NCBI RefSeq assembly: GCF_009649745.1
Contig: NZ_WJNG01000018.1
Span: 52,567-116,566 of the forward strand
Length of the DNA: 64,000 bases
DNA from: Aquibacillus halophilus
GTDB taxonomy: Bacteria > Bacillota > Bacilli > Bacillales > Amphibacillaceae
Direction of reading: 5' to 3'
Notes under the pieces: generated by a model
What the model was told of the DNA's origin: nothing
The model's database searches: none
What the model saw: the letters and a program-made list of their open reading frames with translations, nothing else
Translations under genes and position numbers: made by a program
Shown here: in pieces, positions 8,792 to 17,368 of the stretch
Layout of the letters: the number at the start of each line of letters is the position of its first letter
How positions within the stretch are numbered: the first letter of the stretch is position 1

Positions 8792-9178
8792 ATGAACAAA
8801 GTATCTAAATCATTACTTATCTTCTTTGGAACATTATTCTTAGTTTTAGGAGTAATTGGCGTGATTCTACCACTTGTCCCTACTACTCCGTTTTTGCTAC
8901 TAGCAGCTTATTTTTATGGCAGGTCATCAATCACTTTAAATAATTGGCTGCACAATAATAAAATCCTTGGTAAATATATTAGTCAATTTAAACAAGGTCA
9001 TGGTATTCCATTAAAAACAAAGGTTAAAGTCCTAATAATACTTTGGTCAAGCGCACTTTATTCAATCTTTTTCGTTATAAATAGTCTTGTTATTTCCGTT
9101 GTCTTACTCATTATTTTTATTGCGGTGTCTTATTATATATTATCACTTAAAGCAACGGATGTTTCAGAAGAAACATAA
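8792..9178 (+). CDS. DUF454 (YbaN-type) inner membrane protein
   Basis: A 128-residue hydrophobic protein with three likely membrane segments. It starts with a LIFFGTLFLVLGVIGVILPL helix followed by VPTTPFLLLAAYFYGRSS, the signature of the YbaN/DUF454 family, whose function is unknown. ATG 8792 follows GAGAGAGG. It lies 32 bases after mobA and ahead of a terminator, so it is co-transcribed with the Moco genes. Whether it has a role in that pathway is not known. Confidence 0.8.
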   Translation: MNKVSKSLLIFFGTLFLVLGVIGVILPLVPTTPFLLLAAYFYGRSSITLNNWLHNNKILGKYISQFKQGHGIPLKTKVKVLIILWSSALYSIFFVINSLVISVVLLIIFIAVSYYILSLKATDVSEET

Positions 9179-9216
9179 AAATCCTAAGTGTCTTCTTGAC
9201 GACTTAGGATTTTTAT
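9177..9216 (+). terminator. Intrinsic terminator, probably bidirectional
   Basis: AATCCTAAGT (9180-9189) pairs with ACTTAGGATT (9202-9211), with an A-run before and a T-run after. It ends the Moco operon on the plus strand and faces yutG on the minus strand. Confidence 0.85.
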
Positions 9217-9235
9217 TATGACTAATTTTGACTAT

Positions 9236-9745
9236 TTAATCGACATCTCTATCGTTAGCCGCCCCGTGAGCTAATCTACTCGAAGCAGCTGCCGCTATAG
9301 CGCCAACAATATCATCTAAGAAGGTATGGCAACTTCCACTTGACTTATCATTTAACTTTTCAAGAATTCCGGGTTTTTGTTTATCAATGTAACCATAGTT
9401 AGTAAAACCTATTGAACCGTAAACATTAACAATTGAAAAGGCAATAATTTCATCGACTCCATATAAACTTTCATCTCTTTCAATAGTATCTTGAAGTGGT
9501 TGCTCCAGTTTTTTTTGTTCTGCAAGTACATCAAGCTGTATTCCTGTTACAATAGCATTTTGAACTTCACGCTTCATTAAGACACGATCAACGTGATGAC
9601 GGCAATCATCCATGGATAGATTATCATGGTATTTACTTTGCAAATAATAAACAAGGTCTGCAATGTCATCAATAGTAACACCGCGTTCCTCTAACCAATT
9701 TCTCGCTTTTGTCTCCAGTACTGATTGATTCGTAATTTTATCCAT
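9236..9745 (-). CDS. yutG: Phosphatidylglycerophosphatase A-like protein YutG
   Basis: A 169-residue protein of the PgpA/YutG family. The C-terminal half has the family pattern YGVDEIIAFSIVNVYGSIG ... LDDIVGAIAAAASSRLAHG. The N-terminal extension (residues 1-75) is typical of the Bacillus form. PgpA enzymes dephosphorylate phosphatidylglycerophosphate, but the Bacillus members lack membrane helices and their activity is less certain. It lies divergent from yutH, as in B. subtilis. Confidence 0.8.
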   Translation of the reverse strand: MDKITNQSVLETKARNWLEERGVTIDDIADLVYYLQSKYHDNLSMDDCRHHVDRVLMKREVQNAIVTGIQLDVLAEQKKLEQPLQDTIERDESLYGVDEIIAFSIVNVYGSIGFTNYGYIDKQKPGILEKLNDKSSGSCHTFLDDIVGAIAAAASSRLAHGAANDRDVD

Positions 9746-10036
9746 ATTCTTTTACACACCCTATTTTTAGATTTTCTATTACTAATTATACCCTTACTTG
9801 ATGATGATGAATCTAAAAAAATGGTTCAATTTTATAATTCTGAACATAGACTTTACAAAAACAGTTGTTACATTAAATAAATCGCATAATTCACTAATCT
9901 AGGATTTGAGTAAGTTGAAGGGATTATGTGTTTAGAACAGAAAAAACAACCTAGATTGATTATAAACCATTTGCAAGCTATGGCCTAAACAACCCACAGA
10001 AGATTACGTGAGGAATCTCGAAGGGAGAGAAAAGTC

Positions 10037-11008
10037 TTGGATGAATTATTATCACAATATGTGCCGAATTTTTATGGCTCAAGGACAACAATAGATGGAT
10101 TCAATGGATATATAAATGGTGATACTGGTTATTTTATCATTCCTGAGCCAAACAATGAAGAGGTACATTATGAACAAAAAGTAATAAGTGATTTCCTTAT
10201 AAACAGTGGAGTGGATAATATAGCAACACCGTTGTTCAGTCAACAAGGTCAATTAACTACTCGTATAGATAGTAAAGACTACCTTGTTTACATGGGACGA
10301 ATTAGTAGAAGTAGTAGAACTTCTTCCTCTGCCCATACCCTGGCTTCATTTCACAAACTTGGCACAAATTATCCATATGAGCCAAACTATGTTTCAAGTT
10401 ACGGACAGTGGAAAACCTTATGGGCAAGTAAAGTGGAGAGCTTTGAACAAATGTATGCTAGTCTATATCAAAAACGTCCTGTGTCAAGTTATCACCGTCT
10501 ATTCATAGATACTTTTCCGTATCTAATTGGACTATCTGAAAATGCGATTCAATTTTTGCAGGAATCAGAAGCAGACAAAAGGTTTCATGAAAGTGACCGC
10601 CCAACTATCACTTTTCAAAGATATCAACATCAACTTCAAAAAGATATAATTTGGTCGCACGAGTTGGTTCATGATCATCCTGTAAGAGATTTAGCAGAAC
10701 ACATTCGCCCCTTTCTATTAGAAGAGGATCAAGCTTTTTTCAAAATAAAAACAGCGTTAAAGGAATACGAACAGGTTCAACCTCTATCCGTTTTTAGCTG
10801 GAGATTACTTTACGCCAGACTACTGTTTCCTATTCATTTATTTGACTTTCTGGAAAGTGGATTAGTAAGGAATGAACCTGAAAATCTGTACAATGAATAT
10901 AAATTAAAACTTGAAAAGCAATCTAATTATGAAAGGAATCTAAAGAGATTCTTTAATGAGGTAGGAGTAGATACAAGGACTCTTAGCATTCCAGTATTGG
11001 ATTGGTAA
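10037..11008 (+). CDS. yutH: YutH, spore coat-associated CotS/kinase-like protein
   Basis: A 323-residue protein that matches YutH in size and position (directly upstream of hom and divergent from yutG). It has a degenerate aminoglycoside-phosphotransferase-like layout, with SSAHTLASFHKLG in the N-lobe region and IIWSHELVHDHPVRDL where the catalytic loop would be. The DHPV segment replaces the usual HGDxxxxN, suggesting loss of activity. The start is TTG 10037 with AAGGGAGAG upstream. The spore coat association is family knowledge. Confidence 0.75.
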   Translation: MDELLSQYVPNFYGSRTTIDGFNGYINGDTGYFIIPEPNNEEVHYEQKVISDFLINSGVDNIATPLFSQQGQLTTRIDSKDYLVYMGRISRSSRTSSSAHTLASFHKLGTNYPYEPNYVSSYGQWKTLWASKVESFEQMYASLYQKRPVSSYHRLFIDTFPYLIGLSENAIQFLQESEADKRFHESDRPTITFQRYQHQLQKDIIWSHELVHDHPVRDLAEHIRPFLLEEDQAFFKIKTALKEYEQVQPLSVFSWRLLYARLLFPIHLFDFLESGLVRNEPENLYNEYKLKLEKQSNYERNLKRFFNEVGVDTRTLSIPVLDW

Positions 11009-11045
11009 AATAATAAAAAAGATGTGTAAAAATATATTAAGTAAC

Positions 11046-11083
11046 CAAACCTTAAAAGGAAATAACTTTTAAGGTTTTTCTCT
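11046..11083 (+). terminator. Intrinsic terminator after yutH
   Basis: AACCTTAAAAG (11048-11058) pairs with CTTTTAAGGTT (11066-11076), followed by TTTCTCTTTTTT. It separates yutH from the hom promoter. Confidence 0.88.
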
Positions 11084-11168
11084 TTTTTAGACCTACTGAT
11101 AAGAAACAGTTTTTTATCGAATACTGTAATAAGAAATCTAATATTTTTGAAAATTAGTTATTTGTACC

Positions 11169-11197
11169 TTGATAATAGAGTAGTTCAACTGTATAAT
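11169..11197 (+). promoter_or_regulatory. SigA-type promoter of the hom-thrC-thrB operon
   Basis: TTGATA (11169-11174) and a perfect TATAAT (11192-11197) are separated by 17 bases, 56 bases upstream of hom. No T-box or riboswitch is visible in the short leader. Confidence 0.85.
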
Positions 11198-11252
11198 GTC
11201 CACTATAGATAAACACATGTACTCTTTAAACATACAGGGGGTAAGATAGAAT

Positions 11253-12545
11253 ATGAGAGAAATAAGTTTAGGATTATGTGGATTAGGGACAGTTGGAACA
11301 GGTGTAGTAAATATATTGAAAAATCACAAAGAAGAAATAAAATATAAACTAGGTTGTGAAATTGCAGTTAAAAAAATACTAGTCAGCGACATACATAAAC
11401 AAAGAGATGTAGAAATTGATCCTAACTGGCTTACTACAGATCCCGATGACCTTGTTAATAACGAGGAAATTGATGTAATCATTGAGGTTATGGGTGGAAT
11501 TGAAAATACTAACGTGCTGTTAGAGCAGGCACTAAAGAATAAGAAACATATTGTAACTGCAAATAAGGATTTAATGGCTGTACATGGTCAAAAGCTACTA
11601 AAGCTTGCAAAAGAAAATAATTGTGATATTTATTATGATGCGAGCGTTGCTGGGGGGATTCCAATTCTTCGCACCTTGTCTGACGGTTTAGCATCTGATC
11701 GTATTCAAAAGATAATGGGAATTGTCAATGGTACAACGAATTACATTCTCACCAAAATGACAGACGAAAAACTAGACTTCGAGGTTGTGTTGAAAGAAGC
11801 ACAGGAATTAGGCTTTGCGGAAGCAGATCCTACATCTGATGTTGAAGGGTTAGATGCAGCTAGAAAAATGACTATCCTAGCTAACTTAGCATTTAAGATG
11901 GAGATTAGTCTTGATGATGTAGAAGTGTCAGGTATTAGTAACATTACCCAAGAAGATATTTCATTTGCTAGTAGTCTAGGTTATACAATTAAATTGATAG
12001 GTATTGCATCAATTAATAATGGAAAGGTAGAGGTTACTGTAGAACCAACTCTATTACCACAAGACCATCCATTAGCTCTAGTTAAAAATGAATATAATGC
12101 TGTTTATGTGTATGGAGAAGCTGTTGGAGAAACAATGTTCTATGGACCAGGCGCAGGTAGCCTACCTACTGCAACAGCAATAGTATCAGATTTGATGGAA
12201 GTTATTAAGAATATTCGTTTAGGGATTAGTGGGAATGCTTATGTTTCTCCGCAATATAAAACACAGTTAAAAGAAAATAGAGAGAAGTACACCAGTCGTT
12301 TCATACGTATGGAAGTGTACGATGAAGCTGGTACATTCCAGAAAATCACCAACGTTTTTTCTGAAGAAAGTGTTAGTTTTGCTAAAATACTACAACTTCC
12401 AGCTAGTTCAAAGGAAACAGCAGAAATTGTAATGGTTACTCATAAAATAAGTAAACAACAATTATTGAATAGTTTAGATAAGTTAAAAGGTTTATCTGTA
12501 GTCAAAGATATTATTAGCTATTACCGCGTAGATGGGGAGGAATAA
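11253..12545 (+). CDS. hom: Homoserine dehydrogenase
   Basis: A 430-residue NAD(P)-dependent enzyme that reduces aspartate semialdehyde to homoserine, the branch point to threonine and methionine. The nucleotide-binding motif GLGTVGTGVVNIL is at the N-terminus. The catalytic region includes ASVAGGIPIL, GIVNGTTNYIL and GFAEADPTSDVEG. A C-terminal ACT domain (about residues 350-430) allows feedback control by threonine. ATG 11253 follows AGGGGGTAAG. thrC begins four bases after the stop. Confidence 0.97.
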   Translation: MREISLGLCGLGTVGTGVVNILKNHKEEIKYKLGCEIAVKKILVSDIHKQRDVEIDPNWLTTDPDDLVNNEEIDVIIEVMGGIENTNVLLEQALKNKKHIVTANKDLMAVHGQKLLKLAKENNCDIYYDASVAGGIPILRTLSDGLASDRIQKIMGIVNGTTNYILTKMTDEKLDFEVVLKEAQELGFAEADPTSDVEGLDAARKMTILANLAFKMEISLDDVEVSGISNITQEDISFASSLGYTIKLIGIASINNGKVEVTVEPTLLPQDHPLALVKNEYNAVYVYGEAVGETMFYGPGAGSLPTATAIVSDLMEVIKNIRLGISGNAYVSPQYKTQLKENREKYTSRFIRMEVYDEAGTFQKITNVFSEESVSFAKILQLPASSKETAEIVMVTHKISKQQLLNSLDKLKGLSVVKDIISYYRVDGEE

Positions 12546-12548
12546 ATT

Positions 12549-13610
12549 ATGTCATGGCAAGGGTTGTTATCTGAATATCAAGATCGGTTACCAGTGAATG
12601 AAAATACTCCTAAAATAACTTTACAAGAAGGAAATACACCACTAATTAAATTGGAAAAATTATCTGAAAAATTTTCGGTGAATGTGTACGCCAAGGTAGA
12701 AGGAGCTAATCCTACCGGTTCTTTTAAGGATAGAGGTATGGTACTGGCTATCGCTAAAGCAATGGAAGATGGTGCCAAAGCGGTCATTTGTGCTTCGACC
12801 GGAAACACATCAGCTTCTGCTGCTGCGTTTGCTGCCAGGGCTGGTCTAAAATGTATTGTCGTGATACCAGAAGGGAAGATTGCACAAGGAAAACTTGCTC
12901 AGGCAGTTATGTATGGAGCAGAAGTCTTTTCAATTGAAGGTAATTTTGACGATGCACTAAAAATTGTAAGAAAAATTAGTGAGAAAGAAGATATCACTTT
13001 AGTTAATTCAGTTAACCCTTATCGTATTGAAGGTCAAAAAACTGCCGCTTTTGAAGTCTGTGACACATTGGGTAAAGCTCCAGATTATTTGTTTATACCT
13101 GTAGGAAATGCAGGTAACATAACAGCATACTGGAAAGGGTTTAAAGAAAACCACGAGAAACAAAATACTGGACTTCCTAAAATGATGGGATATGAAGCTA
13201 GTGGGGCCGCAGCTATCGTGCATAATCGTATATTTGAAAAACCGGAAACAGTAGGCACTGCTATTCGTATTGGAAATCCTGCGAGCTGGCAAGGTGCTAT
13301 TAATGCCAGAGAAGAATCTGGTGGGGCAATTGATGAAGTAACTGATGAAGAGATGATTGAAGCATACCAATGGCTAGCTGCAAACGAAGGGATTTTTGCA
13401 GAGCCCGCCTCTTGTGCATCAATTGCTGGTTTATTTAAAGCCCTGAAAAACAAACAAGTAGAGCCCGGTTCAACAATTGTTACAGTCTTAACTGGCAATG
13501 GCTTAAAAGACCCGAATACAGCGATCGATTATGCTAAAATAAAACCGCGAGTTTTGCCAAATGATGAAAAGAAAGTAGTTCAAGAAATCATGAGTAGTGT
13601 TTTGGTATGA
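12549..13610 (+). CDS. thrC: Threonine synthase
   Basis: A PLP enzyme of 353 residues that converts O-phosphohomoserine to threonine. The PLP lysine lies in TGSFKDRG, and [11 protein letters not shown] is the phosphate/substrate loop. This is the short form without the N-terminal zinc ribbon. It sits between hom and thrB and overlaps thrB by four bases (ATGA), so the three genes are translationally coupled. A second, longer threonine synthase-like gene is at 31073-32284 in the same window. Confidence 0.97.
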   Translation: MSWQGLLSEYQDRLPVNENTPKITLQEGNTPLIKLEKLSEKFSVNVYAKVEGANPTGSFKDRGMVLAIAKAMEDGAKAVICASTGNTSASAAAFAARAGLKCIVVIPEGKIAQGKLAQAVMYGAEVFSIEGNFDDALKIVRKISEKEDITLVNSVNPYRIEGQKTAAFEVCDTLGKAPDYLFIPVGNAGNITAYWKGFKENHEKQNTGLPKMMGYEASGAAAIVHNRIFEKPETVGTAIRIGNPASWQGAINAREESGGAIDEVTDEEMIEAYQWLAANEGIFAEPASCASIAGLFKALKNKQVEPGSTIVTVLTGNGLKDPNTAIDYAKIKPRVLPNDEKKVVQEIMSSVLV

Positions 13611-14506
13611 GTTGGGTGATAACTGTCCCATCGAGTACTGCAAATCTCGGAGCTGGATTTGATTCTGTAGGTCTAGCCTTAAACTTATACCTTGAATTAA
13701 AAGTAACTCCTTCTGAGGAGTGGGAATTTGTACCTGTATCAGGACTGCTGCATGGTACACCTACAGATAAGCAAAACTTAATATATAAAATAGCTTTAAT
13801 AACAGCTGAGAAATTTGGTATAAACGAGTTGCCTCCATGTAGGGTTGAAATGAGAAGTGAAATACCTTTAGCACGTGGCTTGGGTAGCAGTGCGACAGCT
13901 ACAATAGCTGGCATCGAACTTGCCAATTTGTTATTGGAATTTAACTTTACTGAGGAAGAAAAATTAGATATTGCGACTGCTATTGAAGGACACCCAGATA
14001 ATGTTGCACCTTCACTAATGGGTGGATGTGTAATTGGACATTTTGACTTTGAGGTGAATTGGACAAAGGTGCCTATTGATGGAATCACGTTTTTGGCAAT
14101 AATCCCTGAGTTTGAGTTGATGACAGATAAAGCAAGAGCCGTTCTTCCTAATCAATTTAGCTATCAAGAAAGTGTTCTAGCAAGCAGTATAGCAAATGTT
14201 AGTGTGGCTGCTATCTGTCAACAAGATTGGCAATTATTAGGTAAGATGATGAAAAAAGATCGATTTCACCAGCCTTATAGAAAGCCTCTAGTACCGCATT
14301 ATGAAGAACTAGAAAACTTCTTGGAGGGTGAAGTCTTTGGCACATTCTTAAGTGGAGCAGGTCCTACAATGATAGCAATCGTTGATGATTCAGTTGTAGA
14401 AAAAAATCTCCATATATGGAAAAAGCAATATTCCCAATTTGATTGGTTGCCATTAAAGGTAGAGAATGAAGGCGTAAAGGCTTTAAAATTAAATGTATCT
14501 TATTAA
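13607..14506 (+). CDS. thrB: Homoserine kinase
   Basis: A GHMP-family kinase of 299 residues that phosphorylates homoserine for threonine synthase. The ATP-binding motif [16 protein letters not shown] is typical, and [14 protein letters not shown] at the N-terminus and FLSGAGPT near the C-terminus are the other conserved GHMP segments. It overlaps the thrC stop by four bases and ends at a strong terminator. Confidence 0.96.
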   Translation: MSWVITVPSSTANLGAGFDSVGLALNLYLELKVTPSEEWEFVPVSGLLHGTPTDKQNLIYKIALITAEKFGINELPPCRVEMRSEIPLARGLGSSATATIAGIELANLLLEFNFTEEEKLDIATAIEGHPDNVAPSLMGGCVIGHFDFEVNWTKVPIDGITFLAIIPEFELMTDKARAVLPNQFSYQESVLASSIANVSVAAICQQDWQLLGKMMKKDRFHQPYRKPLVPHYEELENFLEGEVFGTFLSGAGPTMIAIVDDSVVEKNLHIWKKQYSQFDWLPLKVENEGVKALKLNVSY

Positions 14507-14533
14507 GATTAAATTAATATACTAAATAAATAA

Positions 14534-14562
14534 ACACCCCTTCATCTTTGATGAAGGGGTGT
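14534..14562 (+). terminator. Bidirectional terminator between thrB and yutI
   Basis: ACACCCCTTCAT (14534-14545) and ATGAAGGGGTGT (14551-14562) form a perfect 12-bp stem with a 5-base loop. A T-rich tract follows on the plus strand and TTTATTTATTTAG follows on the minus strand. Confidence 0.85.
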
Positions 14563-14591
14563 AATATATTTTTAATGTTTATAATTTAAAT

Positions 14592-14816
14592 TTAGAAGAC
14601 TTGTTCAATTTCAATTACACCAGGAACTTCAGCCATAAGTGCACGTTCAATACCGGCTTTCAATGTGATTGTAGAACTAGGGCAATTACCACACGCTCCC
14701 ATAAGACGAAGACGTACAATACCATCATCTACATCAACTAATTCAACATCTCCACCATCACGTAGTAAAAATGGACGTAGTTTGTTTAAAACCTCTTGTA
14801 CCTGCTCGTTCATCAT
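14592..14816 (-). CDS. yutI: NifU C-terminal domain Fe-S scaffold/carrier YutI
   Basis: A 74-residue protein consisting only of the NifU-like domain. The cluster-binding CxxC is in [10 protein letters not shown], and [14 protein letters not shown] is the family start. It probably assembles or carries [4Fe-4S] clusters to target enzymes. ATG 14816 follows AAGGAG; a second in-frame ATG three bases later is an equal alternative. It lies in the same neighbourhood as the A-type carrier yutM. Confidence 0.92.
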   Translation of the reverse strand: MMNEQVQEVLNKLRPFLLRDGGDVELVDVDDGIVRLRLMGACGNCPSSTITLKAGIERALMAEVPGVIEIEQVF

Positions 14817-14977
14817 CCATCTTCTCCTTTCCTAATACACACTACTTATTATAGTTTGTTTCTTTAAAAAAATCTATCGGAATTACTTACTAAATTATAT
14901 ATTTCATTATTTTTATTTTATCTTTATTATGTCTTTTTGTAAAATATAAATAACTAAAACTAATTGGGGGAATTCTT

Positions 14978-15298
14978 TTGAAGAATCAAGAGGTAAAAGT
15001 AACCGTATATGGTGCGGAACAAATTTGTGCTAGTTGTGTTAATGCTCCGGGCTCCAGGGAAACATATGAGTGGTTGCAAGCAGCTATCTCAAGAAAATTC
15101 GAGTGTGCAAATATAAATTATGAGTACATCGATGTACACCAATCAGAAGTGAGTGTTGAGCATAAACAGATCGTTCAAAGGATACTTAACGATGATTTAT
15201 TTTATCCGGTAGTATTGGTAAATGATGAAATTGTTGGTGAAGGGATCCCAAGACTTAAGATGGTTTACCAAGCGTTGGTAAACAAGGGTATTAAATAA
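14978..15298 (+). CDS. yuzD: YuzD family thioredoxin-like protein
   Basis: A 106-residue protein with a CASC motif near the N-terminus and a FYPVVLVNDEIVGEG segment containing the cis-proline expected of a thioredoxin fold, matching YuzD (DUF1462). The start is TTG 14978 behind TTGGGGGAA. It is divergent from yutI, as in B. subtilis. Its stop codon falls inside the putative 8-bp target duplication of the repeat element that begins at 15300. The biochemical function is unknown. Confidence 0.8.
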   Translation: MKNQEVKVTVYGAEQICASCVNAPGSRETYEWLQAAISRKFECANINYEYIDVHQSEVSVEHKQIVQRILNDDLFYPVVLVNDEIVGEGIPRLKMVYQALVNKGIK

Positions 15299-15380
15299 AG
15301 GCTCTTTTCGCAATATTTGTTGCTTTTTAATTTCGTACTTGATATAAAAAGCGTCGTAACTACTTGTTGATTCGCGCTCC

Positions 15381-15480
15381 GGGCAGTCGCTTTCCGCGGG
15401 CAACGCTTCAACTTCCTCGGAAGAAAACCACTTCCAGCGGGATTTTCAGCCGTCGCTTTTCCCGCTGGAGTCGACTGCCC
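15381..15480 (-). repeat. GC-rich structured module A (in element copy 1)
   Basis: Read on the minus strand it begins GGGCAGTCGACTCC and ends GCGACTGCCC, closing a perfect 9-bp outer helix. An inner perfect 10-bp helix TCCAGCGGGA/TCCCGCTGGA and a GGAAG/CTTCC hairpin follow. It is nearly identical to the module at 47204-47303, with an A-T to T-A compensatory swap in the inner helix. Confidence 0.8.
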
Positions 15481-15797
15481 TACGCTCCAATCACCATCTT
15501 AATAGAACAATAATGAAAAAAAGATGGATATAGCGGAAAACTTACCAAAGTGTAGTTCCACATCTTAGAATAGCTTTGTATTCAAGAAGATAAAAATCCT
15601 TTTCACATATAACCATAGGTTTTATTCTTTGATAATCAGAACACTATTACCTGTGTAGGCAGAATATGTAGGCTCCTCGAAAATAAAGTTCAATTTTCTT
15701 CGTGAGTGTTGGTTCAGGAAGTTAATTCTAGTCTTGTGTAATCTTCAAGGTTGCTTGTTTTAATGTAGTAATCTAACAACCGAACTATACCAACGGA

Positions 15798-15903
15798 GGA
15801 AATACACGGAGACTCCTGCGGGATAAAAAGGCATAGTTGAGACCCCACAGTGCGTAGCACGAGGAGGCTCAACAGCCGCCCGCGGAAAGCGTAGTGTATT
15901 TCC
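15798..15903 (+). repeat. GC-rich structured module B (in element copy 1)
   Basis: It shares the conserved core GACTCCTGCGGGA ... GCCCGCGGAAAGCG with the other modules. Its outer helix is different: GGAAATACAC (15798-15807) pairs perfectly with GTGTATTTCC (15894-15903). Further helices are GTTGAG/CTCAAC and the tip hairpin GTGC/GCAC (15850-15860). Confidence 0.8.
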
Positions 15904-16074
15904 GAAGTGGTGTAAGTTACGACGCAGTTTATAGTTAATGTGTCAAAAACAACAATCTGTGAGAAAAAATCCTAAATACAAAGGTAATAAAGACGAATGG
16001 ATTGCTTTATTTACCTATGTATTATATCTTGAGTTTAGGGGAGTTCATCTTCATTTAAGTAAGAGGAGAGAATG

Positions 16075-16311
16075 ATGAATCCAGTTATTGAATTTTGTAT
16101 AAATAATATTGTTAGTGGATCTCAAAAAGCTAAAGAAGAACTGGAAAAAGACCCAGATCTTGATGTTATAGAATATGGTTGTACAAGTTTTTGTGGTATA
16201 TGCTCTCAGACTTTATTTGCAATTGTTGATGGTGAGCCTGTAATGGCAGATACCCCTGATGAATTAGTTGAAAATGTTTACAAATATATTGAGGAGAATC
16301 CCCTATTTTAA
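16075..16311 (+). CDS. yuzB: YuzB family protein (DUF1450)
   Basis: A 78-residue protein with a cysteine pattern CTSFCGIC in the middle and the N-terminus MNPVIEFCINN, matching YuzB/DUF1450. ATG 16075 gives better spacing to GAGGAG than the ATG three bases earlier. It stands downstream of the repeat element and upstream of dapF. Its function is not known; the cysteines suggest metal or redox chemistry. Confidence 0.8.
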   Translation: MNPVIEFCINNIVSGSQKAKEELEKDPDLDVIEYGCTSFCGICSQTLFAIVDGEPVMADTPDELVENVYKYIEENPLF

Positions 16312-16435
16312 TAGTAATGCCATAGGTGATCTAATGGTCAAACCGTGGTATGCTCATGATCAATATTGTATTGAAGTTAAGTCAATTTAACATAAGGTCT
16401 CAGATTGAGGCAAAATCTAATTCCGGGGGTACTTC

Positions 16436-17299
16436 ATGAAAATACCATTCACTAAAATGCATGGTTTAGGTAACAGCTATATCTTTTTGAATTTATTTAA
16501 TTTTGAAATGGAAGATAAAGATCTCAGTTCACTAGCCATTGATGTTTCAAATGTGAATACTGGCATTGGCTCAGATGGCCTGATTTTAATTCATCCATCT
16601 AAGCAAGCTGATGTTGGTATGAGAATCTTTAACAAGGATGGATCTGAAGGTAAGAATTGCGGGAATGGCGTTCGGTGTGTCGCGAAATTTGCTTTTGAGA
16701 ATGACCTTGTTAATGAAAAGATATTTACTGTTGAAACAAAGGCAGGTAATGTTACCGCTGAAGTCCATGTGGTAAATAAAGTTGTTGAGGAAGTTACAGT
16801 CGATATGGGGAAACCTATCTTAAAACGTTCAGAAATACCAATGGTTGGAGAAGATATTCCACAAGTAGTTATGGAAAACTTTGAAGTGAGCCACCATCCA
16901 TTGCAAATTACTGCTGTTTCGATGGGAAACCCTCATGCAATTTTCTTTGTCGAGAATATTGACGAGGCACCATTATTTGAGTTAGGACCAATGATTTCCA
17001 ATGATCAACGTTTTCCAGAAGGAGTAAATGTTGAGTTTGTAGAGGTTGTTTCGAATAAAGAAATTAACTTCTCTGTATGGGAACGCGGTTCAGGTGTTAC
17101 ACAAGCCTGTGGAACTGGTGCGTGTGCAGCTGTTGTAGCATCAGTATTAAATGGTCATATCCCAAAAAACACTTCAGTAGTTGTTCATCTAAGTGGAGGA
17201 GATTTAACCATTAAATGGACTGAAGATGGTCATGTATGGATGAGAGGTAAAGCAGAAACAACCGTTACTGGAGAATTCAAATGGAATCGAAATATCTAA
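16436..17299 (+). CDS. dapF: Diaminopimelate epimerase
   Basis: A 287-residue enzyme that converts LL- to meso-diaminopimelate for peptidoglycan and lysine synthesis. Both catalytic cysteines are visible, C75 in GKNCGNGVRC and C225 in QACGTGACA. The substrate-binding start FTKMHGLGNSYIF is intact. ATG 16436 follows CCGGGGGTA. Its position next to yuzB and yutM is as in B. subtilis. Confidence 0.95.
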   Translation: MKIPFTKMHGLGNSYIFLNLFNFEMEDKDLSSLAIDVSNVNTGIGSDGLILIHPSKQADVGMRIFNKDGSEGKNCGNGVRCVAKFAFENDLVNEKIFTVETKAGNVTAEVHVVNKVVEEVTVDMGKPILKRSEIPMVGEDIPQVVMENFEVSHHPLQITAVSMGNPHAIFFVENIDEAPLFELGPMISNDQRFPEGVNVEFVEVVSNKEINFSVWERGSGVTQACGTGACAAVVASVLNGHIPKNTSVVVHLSGGDLTIKWTEDGHVWMRGKAETTVTGEFKWNRNI

Positions 17300-17368
17300 T
17301 TGGTTGTGTTTGATGTTTTACTCTATCCCTAGTATACTTGTGATAGTAATAGATGAGGAGGACACGAA

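Larger units (their letters stand above)
15300..15972. mobile_element. MITE-like composite element, copy 1 (673 bp)
   Basis: Fills the gap between yuzD and yuzB. Its ends are imperfect inverted repeats, 15300-15361 and 15915-15972. The inner parts are near identical (GCGTCGTAACT at 15351-15361 versus AGTTACGACGC at 15915-15925), and TTGTTG lies toward the outside of each. The element is flanked by TAAATAAA (15292-15299) and TAAATACA (15973-15980), a possible 8-bp target duplication. Two GC-rich modules, 15381-15480 and 15798-15903, point in opposite directions inside the ends. No open frame resembling a transposase is present. A relative lies at 46705-47381. The element is inferred to be non-autonomous. 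Confidence 0.75.

Noticed and set aside
9746..10036. ATCTAGG/CCTAGAT inverted repeat between yutG and yutH
   Set aside because: Only 7 bp with a loop of about 50 bases in AT-rich DNA; not convincing as a site or terminator.
13588..14088. A 166-codon frame antisense to thrB
   Set aside because: Entirely opposite to a clear homoserine kinase with no upstream signals; treated as a shadow.
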